DNA of 34,774 bases. It comes from a bacterium (GTDB taxonomy: Bacteria; Patescibacteriota; Minisyncoccia; Moranbacterales; DUUL01). The stretch spans positions 1-34,774 of the forward strand of contig DAOUPS010000001.1 of the NCBI GenBank assembly GCA_030626045.1, in the 5' to 3' direction. Below are positions 23,941 through 29,983 of the stretch, in pieces. The stretch's first letter is position 1. Every line of letters starts with the position of its first letter. Position numbers and translations under genes: made by a program. The notes below the pieces were generated by a model. The model saw only the letters and a list, made by a program, of their open reading frames with translations. It was not told the origin of the DNA and ran no database searches.

Positions 23941-24630
23941 TTAGTTGCTATCTTCTTGGCTACTGTCTTCTTCCACTTCTTCACTGCTTTTATCCTCGTA
24001 TTTTTCAGTAATTTGCTTTCTTATGTCTAATAGATCCGGCCGTATAACGGTTTGATAGTATTCTCTTACATCAAGCAATTTTGATCGTACTTCGGGAATC
24101 ATTCTTCGAGCTTCGCCAAGTTGTTTTACAAATTCACCTTCTGATTTTCCACAGGCATAATCCTGGGTGTTTTCCAGCTCACCAATAAACAGCGCGTGAG
24201 TATCATGCAGTGCCTGTATTTTTTTCTTCAAAACTACAAGATCCGCCTTTAGTTCTGCCACATCAAAGCCCTCTCTTTCAAATTTCGTTATGAACCGCTC
24301 AATGCGCGACACAAGATTATCAAATATCCTACGGTGCTGTGCTTGATTATTTTCGTAGCGCTTAATTCTAGTGTTTATTCGTGTTTCAATATTTTTACAA
24401 CGTCTTTCTCTTCTTTGTTCACGAATCTCTTCTCGCTCTTCTTTGAGCTTGGTTCTTTCATCTTTTATCTCTTCCATTATCTGCTGTCTCTCTGCGCGAA
24501 TTTGCTCTCTTTCCGCCTTAAGAGTGCTCCAGCTTGTTTCGCTTTCTGTTTCTTCCGTTGTTGCCTGAACACCTCCAAAAACAAGACACCCGCAGGCAAT
24601 CAGTATCGCTACAAATAATATTTTTTTCAT
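23941..24630 (-). CDS. Exported coiled-coil protein of unknown function
   Basis: I begin at the ATG at 24630 (MKKILFVAILIACGCLVFGG), which gives a clear signal peptide; the longer frame to 24681 adds an unlikely leader. The mature 229-residue precursor is almost wholly helical and very charged. A first part is rich in Glu and Arg (LKAEREQIRAERQQIMEEI and similar heptads, about 35-80). A second helical part contains a lone Cys pair (Cys78 region and the YACG motif), and the acidic C-terminus ends EEVEEDSSQEDSN. This looks like a periplasmic or surface coiled coil. No family is recognisable. It has a good promoter and is divergent from the small-gene island. Confidence 0.78.
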   Translation of the reverse strand: MKKILFVAILIACGCLVFGGVQATTEETESETSWSTLKAEREQIRAERQQIMEEIKDERTKLKEEREEIREQRRERRCKNIETRINTRIKRYENNQAQHRRIFDNLVSRIERFITKFEREGFDVAELKADLVVLKKKIQALHDTHALFIGELENTQDYACGKSEGEFVKQLGEARRMIPEVRSKLLDVREYYQTVIRPDLLDIRKQITEKYEDKSSEEVEEDSSQEDSN

Positions 24631-24671
24631 CGTTTCGCTTTTATTTTTTATTATAAACCATATTAATCTGC

Positions 24672-24700
24672 AGTATACCACATTATTCTTTTGGCAACAA
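24672..24700 (-). promoter_or_regulatory. Promoter of the exported coiled-coil gene cluster
   Basis: On the minus strand the -35 is TTGTTG (24700-24695) and the -10 is TATACT (24677-24672), preceded by an extended TG, with a 17-bp spacer. The leader to the ATG at 24630 is about 35 nt. Confidence 0.6.
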
Positions 24701-24766
24701 TTTTTTGAAATATAGCCACAAAAATAAAATTGGATCTGTTGTTTACGATAATAAAATAAGATGGGA

Positions 24767-24795
24767 TGGACAAATCTTTGAATTTATGCGATAAT
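24767..24795 (+). promoter_or_regulatory. Promoter of the small plus-strand island
   Basis: The -35 is TGGACA (24767-24772) and the -10 is GATAAT (24790-24795), with an extended TGC and a 17-bp spacer. The leader is about 70 nt and ends in a strong AAAGGAGG site at 24860-24868. Confidence 0.65.
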
Positions 24796-24874
24796 AGAGT
24801 GCAAAAATAAAAAACATGCGTTCTTCAAAAAAGAAATTTGCCGATGAAAATTTGTGAGAAAAAGGAGGCAAAAG

Positions 24875-25144
24875 ATGAAGCAAGCAATAGCGCCTGAGAT
24901 CAAGAATGGAAACGGAACGTTGGAATTACTGGAGAAAACAGGAGAAGGCTATGAAAATGCGAAACATATGGTTAAAAAGGCACTACGAGCACTCTCGGTA
25001 TCTTTAGAAAATATCACAAAAGATCCATTTGATACTGAGAAGATAGAAAAAGTTGAGGAACAGCAAGATACCTTGAGCACTGCTTATAGAGTGAGGAAAA
25101 AAAGTCATGTTGCCTTTCAAAACGCGAGAAGTAGAGCCGCTTGA
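24875..25144 (+). CDS. Small helical protein of unknown function
   Basis: An 89-residue protein. I use the ATG at 24875 because it has AAGGAGG a few bases upstream; the GTG at 24854 would place the ribosome site inside the gene. The sequence is mostly alpha-helical and charged (LELLEKTGEGYENAKHMVKKALRAL, then a second helix with KIEKVEEQQDTLSTAYRVRKK). There is no membrane segment, Cys or known motif, so I cannot name a function. It has its own promoter and a strong terminator (25176-25216), so it is expressed separately from the pair of zinc-finger-like genes that follow. Confidence 0.72.
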   Translation: MKQAIAPEIKNGNGTLELLEKTGEGYENAKHMVKKALRALSVSLENITKDPFDTEKIEKVEEQQDTLSTAYRVRKKSHVAFQNARSRAA

Positions 25145-25175
25145 TTAGCATTGTATATGATGTGCGCATAATAAC

Positions 25176-25216
25176 AGAGGCGATTGAGATCAATCAATCG
25201 TCTCTGAAATTTTTTT
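25176..25216 (+). terminator. Rho-independent terminator after the 24875 gene
   Basis: AGAGGCGATTGA faces TCAATCGTCTCT, a 12-bp stem with one G-U pair and a 6-nt loop, followed by GAAA and seven T. It lies about 30 nt after the stop. Confidence 0.85.
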
Positions 25217-25257
25217 AAATGGTCGACTTAGAAGTAATCTCTAATAAATTTCCCGAT

Positions 25258-25286
25258 TTGACATATTTTTTTGTTTACCATAGTAT
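25258..25286 (+). promoter_or_regulatory. Promoter of the CxxC small-gene pair
   Basis: A consensus TTGACA (25258-25263) and a TAGTAT -10 (25281-25286), with a 17-bp spacer containing a T-run. The leader of about 30 nt ends in GGAGG (25311-25315), 9 nt before the ATG. Confidence 0.7.
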
Positions 25287-25324
25287 TACATCTTAGTTAG
25301 TAAAAATAGAGGAGGACGTTGAAA

Positions 25325-25504
25325 ATGGTTCTTTCAGTAAAGTGCTCTATATGCCATTGTGAAATGAAGCTTGTCGGTGAAGCTATATTTGACGGACACG
25401 GAAGATTTATTTGCCCGCAATGCCATCAAGAAAAAAGCCTGAAGGCAAAAATATTAAGAATGGTTTTTCCGAAAAGGAGGAGAGAAATAAAATGGGCGGA
25501 GTAG
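25325..25504 (+). CDS. Small zinc-finger-like protein (two CxxC knuckles)
   Basis: A 59-residue protein with two CxxC pairs (KCSICHC near residues 7-12 and ICPQCH near 29-34), suited to binding one zinc ion. A basic tail (FPKRRREIKWAE) could bind nucleic acid. I use the ATG at 25325; the frame also starts at a TTG at 25319, but GGAGG at 25311 is too close to that codon. The last 13 bases overlap the start of the next gene, so the two are probably translationally coupled. No known family is recognised. Such short zinc ribbons often act as regulators or adaptors, which here is only a suggestion. Confidence 0.72.
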   Translation: MVLSVKCSICHCEMKLVGEAIFDGHGRFICPQCHQEKSLKAKILRMVFPKRRREIKWAE

Positions 25505-25605
25505 AAACAGCGCATAGAACACGTGGCCACTGTATTGATTGCGGAAAAGACAATGATGTCGCCCTTGGTAAAACTGAGGGCGTCTTTTATGAGATTCAGA
25601 AGTAA
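25492..25605 (+). CDS. Very small CxxC protein, overlapping the previous gene
   Basis: A 37-residue product: MGGVETAHRTRGHCIDCGK followed by DNDVALGKTEGVFYEIQK. It has a single CxxC (CIDC) and a preceding His. The ATG at 25492 has a strong AAGGAGG a few bases upstream, inside the end of the 25325 gene. That ribosome site, the overlap and the terminator right after the stop (25629-25659) make it a real gene despite its size. With one CxxC it could bind zinc only as a dimer or together with another ligand, possibly the neighbour protein (inference). Confidence 0.65.
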   Translation: MGGVETAHRTRGHCIDCGKDNDVALGKTEGVFYEIQK

Positions 25606-25628
25606 AAATCTAGCCAAGTACAAAAAAG

Positions 25629-25659
25629 AAACGCTGATGGAGAACATCAGCGTTTTTTT
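25629..25659 (+). terminator. Strong rho-independent terminator after the CxxC pair
   Basis: ACGCTGATG (25631-25639) faces CATCAGCGT (25645-25653), a perfect 9-bp stem that A-T pairing extends further, with loop GAGAA, followed directly by a run of seven T. It ends the plus-strand island, 24 nt after the last stop. Confidence 0.92.
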
Positions 25660-25732
25660 CGAGTTCGTTGTAATTAAGAATCAAGATAAGATGTTCGCAA
25701 GCTCATTGGCCAAACCGTATTGTCACGGGCTG

Positions 25733-25758
25733 GCCACGTCGCTCGCGAGCGACGTGGC
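25733..25758. repeat. Perfect 26-bp GC-rich palindrome at the 3' end of tRNA-Gln
   Basis: The half-site is GCCACGTCGCTCG, followed by its exact complement, with no unpaired centre in the DNA. On the minus strand its first four bases, GCCA, are the discriminator and CCA of tRNA-Gln. No U-run follows, so it is not a standard terminator. It could be a processing signal or an inserted element. Confidence 0.75.
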
Positions 25759-25829
25759 TGGGGAGGAGGGATTCGAACCCCCGGATCACAGGATCAAAAC
25801 CTGCTGCCTTACCGCTTGGCTACTCCCCA
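25755..25829 (-). tRNA. tRNA-Gln (anticodon TTG)
   Basis: The sequence folds as a full tRNA. The acceptor stem is TGGGGAG with CTCCCCA. The D stem is GCC/GGC, and the anticodon stem is GCAGG/CCTGT with loop TTTTGAT, giving anticodon TTG. The T arm is GGGGG, TTCGAAT, CCCTC. Discriminator G and an encoded CCA follow at 25758-25755. All elements are intact. Its promoter lies at 25974-26002. Between promoter and gene, an 88-bp insertion has duplicated the first bases of the tRNA. Confidence 0.96.
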
Positions 25830-25925
25830 ATGTTATTTTACTGCCCCGCCTCCTCGGCGGGTCGCCGATGAGGCGACTGCCCGTCCGAAGCTTTAGCGCA
25901 GGCGGGGCTACTCCCCAATATTATT
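25818..25925. mobile_element. GC-rich inserted element with a 20-bp direct duplication of the tRNA-Gln 5' end
   Basis: GGCTACTCCCCAATGTTATT (25818-25837, the start of tRNA-Gln plus its leader) recurs as GGCTACTCCCCAATATTATT at 25906-25925, 19 of 20 identical and 88 bases apart. The 68 bases between (25838-25905) are GC-rich, bounded by GCCCCGCCT facing AGGCGGGGC, with an inner TCGCC/GGCGA hairpin. This looks like an insertion or recombination event at the 5' end of the tRNA. From memory, the GC-rich words resemble intergenic repeats seen in other Patescibacteria. Confidence 0.7.
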
Positions 25926-25973
25926 CAAATAATTTTCCAGCTTATTTATATAGCACAAAGAAATGCAAATAAG

Positions 25974-26002
25974 ATTCTATATCAGAATCTCGCCAATGTC
26001 AA
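25974..26002 (-). promoter_or_regulatory. Promoter of tRNA-Gln
   Basis: On the minus strand the -35 is a perfect TTGACA (26002-25997) and the -10 is TAGAAT (25979-25974), with a 17-bp spacer. The start would be near 25967. With the insertion, the leader before the tRNA is about 138 nt; without it, about 50 nt. Confidence 0.75.
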
Positions 26003-26013
26003 TTAAGGCAATG

Positions 26014-27081
26014 TTATTCAAGCGCGGTTATTCCCGGCAATTCCTTGCCGGCCAAAAATTTCAGCATTGCCCCGCCACTCATCGAAACATAATCAAAATC
26101 ATCAAAACTTCCAAACTGCTTTATCGCATCAAGAGTCTCGCCCCCTCCAACAACTTGCATTGCCTTCTTATTTTCAATTATCGCCTTCTGGATCTTCTTC
26201 GTCCCTTCAGCAGATTCTTCAACTTCATACTTTCCCATAGGCCCATTCCAAACAATTGTCTTGGCTTTTCTTATGTATTTAGTAAAATTTTCAATCGTTT
26301 TCGGACCAATATCAACTCTTAGTTTTGCTTTCGCGCTTGGAGAATAATCAACAGGCAGAATAATTTTTTCGCCCAGTGATATTTTTTCATCAATTGCTTC
26401 ATTGGCAATTAAACCACCGACTAAAATATGATCGTATGTTTTTAGCATATTTTTAATAACTGGAAGTTTTGTCGCGATTTTCGCCCCTCCGATCACCATA
26501 ACAGCAGGATGTTGCGGACTGTCTTTTACTTTTGAAAGATTCGTAAACTCTTTCTCAAAAAGCAGGCCCATGCACTTTTCACTTGTAAATTTCGGTATTC
26601 CAACAAACGAAGCATGCGCCCGATGGCTTACTGAAAAAGCATCATTCACATATACATCGAAAAGCGTACCGATAGACTTCGCAAATGTTTCCTCATTAGC
26701 CTCCTCTTGATACCAAAAACGGACATTTTCAAAAAGAAAAAGTGCGCCGGAAGTATGCTTAGATGACGATACAAGGCGTTTCAGTTCTTGCAGATCGTCA
26801 ATCATCGCAACCTTTATTCCTGATACTTCTCCCAATTTTTTTGCAATGAGCTTATTGGAAAGCTCTTCGGTACGTCTTCCATCAGGACGTCCGAAATGAT
26901 TAATTAGAACAACTATTTCAGGATCTTGTTTTAGGACATAGTCAAGCGTCGGCAGTGATGCCTGCAGTCGCGTGTCATCAATAATGATCCCATTTTTAAT
27001 AGGTAAGTCAAAACCAACGCGAATAATTACTTTTTTTCCTCTTAGGTCTGTATCTTTTAGTGATCTCATAAGCGTATTCAT
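26014..27081 (-). CDS. pgk: Phosphoglycerate kinase, short form
   Basis: PGK makes ATP from 1,3-bisphosphoglycerate in glycolysis. The 355 residues carry the substrate and nucleotide motifs RVGFDLPIKNG, VVLINHFGRPDG, YVNDAFSVSHRAHASFVG, VMVIGGAKIATKLP, VWNGPMGKYE and the C-terminal GGGETLDAI with SMSGGAMLKFLAGKELPG. It is about 40 residues shorter than a typical PGK. Much of the loss appears to lie between LVGGLIANEAI and LPVDY, where most PGKs have a helix of roughly 30 residues. The active-site motifs are intact, so it should be functional. Two Met codons (residues 1 and 5) compete for the start. It ends the smc operon. Confidence 0.93.
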   Translation of the reverse strand: MNTLMRSLKDTDLRGKKVIIRVGFDLPIKNGIIIDDTRLQASLPTLDYVLKQDPEIVVLINHFGRPDGRRTEELSNKLIAKKLGEVSGIKVAMIDDLQELKRLVSSSKHTSGALFLFENVRFWYQEEANEETFAKSIGTLFDVYVNDAFSVSHRAHASFVGIPKFTSEKCMGLLFEKEFTNLSKVKDSPQHPAVMVIGGAKIATKLPVIKNMLKTYDHILVGGLIANEAIDEKISLGEKIILPVDYSPSAKAKLRVDIGPKTIENFTKYIRKAKTIVWNGPMGKYEVEESAEGTKKIQKAIIENKKAMQVVGGGETLDAIKQFGSFDDFDYVSMSGGAMLKFLAGKELPGITALE

Positions 27082-27127
27082 AAGGATTTAGAAAAATATG
27101 GCAAGACAAGATATTGTATTTTGAGTG

Positions 27128-28252
27128 TTAGTTGCCTTTATCAATATCACTTTGTTGGAATTCTTTATATTTATCTTCCACAAAATTTTTAATTTTATTT
27201 TGAAAATTTTCTCTTTTAAATTCCAGTGACGTCTTTCGAATATATTCCGGGTCAAACGTAAGCGTCCGGAAATGTTTCACGGCATTGACCACATTATCAA
27301 CGGTCTGCTTTTCAAAAAACACTCCTGTCTTCCCTTCTTCAACATGCTCTACAATATCACCGGCACGATAGGCGATCACCGGTCGGCCGGAAGCTAACGC
27401 TTCAATCGCCACAATGCCAAAATCTTCTTCTTGAGGAAATAAAAACGCCTGCGCCTTTGAGTAAATATCTTTTAATCTCTCATCGGAAACATGCCCTAGA
27501 AATTCAATATTGGGACCCGCAATTTTCTGCAAACTGCCACGTTCCATTCCTCTACCGACGATCTTTAAAGGCAATTTTAATTCATTGAACGCCTTGATCA
27601 CTAAATCCATTCGCTTATACTTCATCATTCTTCCTACCATAAGAAAATATTCTTCAACTGATTCTCTTTTCGAAATATGAAAATTGTCAATATTCACAGA
27701 TGGATGAATAACATCAGCATTTCGCTGATAGTATTTTTTGATCCTTCCTGCGACAAAATTTGAGTTCGCCACAAAATGATCAACACCATTCGTTCCATAA
27801 TAATCCCACATTCGAATATAGTTCATTAACAAAGGAACAAATTTTTTTATAATTTTTGGAAAATTGAACTCTTGAGTGTAATATTGGCAGTCATCCCACC
27901 CATAACGCATCGGGGTATGGCAATAGGAAATGTGTAAAGTATCACTATTTGTAATTATATTTTTCGCGAAACTTGAAGAATCTGATATAACGACATCATA
28001 ATAACCCAAACTGAACTGTTCAGTTGCCAGCATCATAAGCGGAGGAAATAAACGATGGTGTTTTCTTGAAAACGGCACTCTTTGAAGAAATGATGTCCGT
28101 ACAGTTTTTTTGTCAAACTTGCCATGTACTAGCCGCGGCTCGTGTACTAAGGTGTAGATCGGAGCGTAAGGCCAAATTTCACAGAGCGCTTCAAGCACTC
28201 TTTCTGCTCCTCCATATTGGATAAGATAATCATGAACTAGTGCGATCTTCAT
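27128..28252 (-). CDS. Glycosyltransferase family 4 (mannosyltransferase WbaZ-like)
   Basis: A 374-residue GT-B enzyme of the GT4 family. The N-terminal domain has IALVHDYLIQYGGAERVLEAL and SYCHTPMRYGWD; the C-terminal domain has LMVGRMMKYKRMDLVIKAF, LKIVGRGMERGSL, IEFLGHVSDERLKDIYSKA and the nucleotide-sugar motif EEDFGIVAIEALASGRPVIAY. The early part resembles WbaZ-type mannosyltransferases (recollection). It is cytoplasmic and probably membrane-associated, and builds a surface glycan or lipid-linked sugar. It begins 26 nt after the secF stop, with one short palindrome in the gap. The precise sugar is unknown. Confidence 0.9.
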   Translation of the reverse strand: MKIALVHDYLIQYGGAERVLEALCEIWPYAPIYTLVHEPRLVHGKFDKKTVRTSFLQRVPFSRKHHRLFPPLMMLATEQFSLGYYDVVISDSSSFAKNIITNSDTLHISYCHTPMRYGWDDCQYYTQEFNFPKIIKKFVPLLMNYIRMWDYYGTNGVDHFVANSNFVAGRIKKYYQRNADVIHPSVNIDNFHISKRESVEEYFLMVGRMMKYKRMDLVIKAFNELKLPLKIVGRGMERGSLQKIAGPNIEFLGHVSDERLKDIYSKAQAFLFPQEEDFGIVAIEALASGRPVIAYRAGDIVEHVEEGKTGVFFEKQTVDNVVNAVKHFRTLTFDPEYIRKTSLEFKRENFQNKIKNFVEDKYKEFQQSDIDKGN

Positions 28253-28266
28253 GTTTTATTTTCAAT

Positions 28267-28278
28267 GGAAACAATCTC
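28267..28278. repeat. Short palindrome of the GGGAYTGTTYCC family, after secF
   Basis: Top strand GGAAACAATCTC, directly abutting the TTA stop of secF (28279-28281). On the coding strand it reads TAA then GAGATTGTTTCC, a slightly decayed copy. Confidence 0.65.
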
Positions 28279-29190
28279 TTAATTCAATTCTTTTTGTTTT
28301 GCTCGTATTTCTCTTTCCCATATTTCAACAAGAAACGCGCTGGCGATAAAAATTGACGAGTATGTTCCAAAAAATATACCGATAAGTAAAGCTAAAGAAA
28401 AATATTTTATTGTCACGCCTCCGAAAAATATAGTAGCCAGAAGAACGATAAAAACCGTCAAAGAAGTATTGATCGATCTGGCCAATGTTTCATTAATGGA
28501 ATTATTTACGGTTTCTTCAAAATCATGCTTCGCTCCGGCTCTATTTAAATTTTCTCTTATTCGATCAAAAACAACGATCGTATCATTAACGCTGTAACCT
28601 AAAATTGTTAAAAGCGCGGCAACAAACGGTATATTCACTTCTATGCCATAAAATTTTCCCAAAAAAGAAAAGATTCCAATGGTAATGATGGTGTCATGGG
28701 TAAGCGCGATAACAGCGGCAATGCCATATTTCCAGCTTTCCACAGGATAAGATACTTTCCTAAATGCCCATGTAATGTATACCGCTATTCCGATCACCGC
28801 CAAGACTATGGCTGTTATTGCCTTTTTTTTGAGTTCATCGGATATTACCGAGCTGACAAATTCCACTCTTTCAATACTCACTCCTTCAAATGAATCCCTG
28901 ATCTTTGCCTGAACTTCCTCGTTTTTTGTATCGTCATCTGAAACAAATCTTACAAACATAGTTCCTTCCTCAGATGGCTGAACGGTCAGGCTTCCAAGTC
29001 CGAAGTTACTTAAAGAATCGCTAACCTCTTCATTGGTCGGTACATCTTGAGAAAATTTTAACTCTAATAAAACGCCGCCGGTAAAATCAATCCCTTTTTT
29101 CAGGCCCCAAATTGACAAAAAAAGCACACTTGTAATAACAAGCGCTGCGGAAAGATAAAGAAAGCCTTTTCGTTTCTGAATGATCTTCAT
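28279..29190 (-). CDS. secF: Protein translocase subunit SecF
   Basis: SecF, with SecD, uses the proton motive force to help complete export through SecYEG. The 303 residues have six membrane segments with a first periplasmic loop. The family signatures are KGIDFTGGVLLELKF (just after helix 1), a small extracytoplasmic domain (QVPTNEEVSDSLSNFGL-like through VEFVSS), AFVAALLTILGYSVNDTIVVFDRIREN and SINTSLTVFIVLLATIFFGG. The length is that of a free SecF. No secD lies in this window; the upstream neighbour is rsmI, so the usual secD-secF pair is not adjacent here. Confidence 0.95.
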   Translation of the reverse strand: MKIIQKRKGFLYLSAALVITSVLFLSIWGLKKGIDFTGGVLLELKFSQDVPTNEEVSDSLSNFGLGSLTVQPSEEGTMFVRFVSDDDTKNEEVQAKIRDSFEGVSIERVEFVSSVISDELKKKAITAIVLAVIGIAVYITWAFRKVSYPVESWKYGIAAVIALTHDTIITIGIFSFLGKFYGIEVNIPFVAALLTILGYSVNDTIVVFDRIRENLNRAGAKHDFEETVNNSINETLARSINTSLTVFIVLLATIFFGGVTIKYFSLALLIGIFFGTYSSIFIASAFLVEIWEREIRAKQKELN

Positions 29191-29250
29191 ATATATTGCA
29201 ACTGCTTAGTATTCTTTAGTGTATCCCAAGCCAAAACAAAAATCAAATGA

Positions 29251-29964
29251 TCACATGGCAATGATCACCACGAATTCTCCTCTAATTGATCTCTCGTTTG
29301 CTTCAAAATATTCAATTATTTCATCGGGGTCTCCGCGCACTATTTCCTCAAACATCTTTGTCAATTCGCGGCCGACAATTATTTTTCTTTCTATTCCTTC
29401 CTTTCGCATAAGCTCTTTGCAAAGCTTGACATTTTTAAAAAAACGATGCGGCGAGTCATAATAGAATACAGGGTAACAAATATTGATCGCTTCCCTGAAA
29501 AAAGTTTCTCGTCCTTTTTTATTCGGCGGAAATCCTAAAAATGTGAATTTGGATAGATTAATTCCGGCCACTGATGCCAATGCTGTAATCGCAGACGCTC
29601 CCGGAATTGGAATAATTTTGATCTCATCTCCAAATTCTTCCAAGATCTCCGCTACCAGCTTGTTTCCCGGATCGGAAATTCCCGGTGTTCCGGCATCTGT
29701 TACAAGTGCCAGTGTTTTACCGTTTTTCAAATATTCAATAATTTTTCTAATTTTGTGCGGCTGGCTTTGCTGGTGATAGGATGACAGCGGTTTTTGGATA
29801 TTATAGCGATCTAACAATTTTTTTGTTACCCTCGTATCCTCGCATAATATCAGATCAACTTTTTTTAAAGTCTCAATGGCACGAAATGTGATATCGCTTA
29901 AATTGCCGATTGGAGTTGCGACGATATAAAATCTTTTTTTGCTTTCTTCTTCTGTCATCCGCAT
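29251..29964 (-). CDS. rsmI: 16S rRNA (cytidine1402-2'-O)-methyltransferase
   Basis: RsmI methylates the 2'-OH of C1402 in 16S rRNA, in the decoding centre. The 237-residue tetrapyrrole-methylase-fold protein shows YIVATPIGNLSDITFRA, LCEDTRVTKKLLDRY, ALVTDAGTPGISDPGNKLV, IPIPGASAITALASVAG and FLGFPPNKKGR, all typical, with VGRELTKMFEEIVRG near the end. I begin at the ATG at 29964; the frame extends to a TTG three bases further and has another Met at 29958. It follows the RDD gene by 19 nt in the smc operon. Confidence 0.95.
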   Translation of the reverse strand: MRMTEEESKKRFYIVATPIGNLSDITFRAIETLKKVDLILCEDTRVTKKLLDRYNIQKPLSSYHQQSQPHKIRKIIEYLKNGKTLALVTDAGTPGISDPGNKLVAEILEEFGDEIKIIPIPGASAITALASVAGINLSKFTFLGFPPNKKGRETFFREAINICYPVFYYDSPHRFFKNVKLCKELMRKEGIERKIIVGRELTKMFEEIVRGDPDEIIEYFEANERSIRGEFVVIIAM

Positions 29965-29983
29965 CAACTTTTTTCACAATTTG

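Noticed and set aside
25176..25216. Inverted repeat taken at first for a transposon end
   Set aside because: A 12-bp stem, 6-nt loop and T-run directly after a gene is a standard intrinsic terminator.
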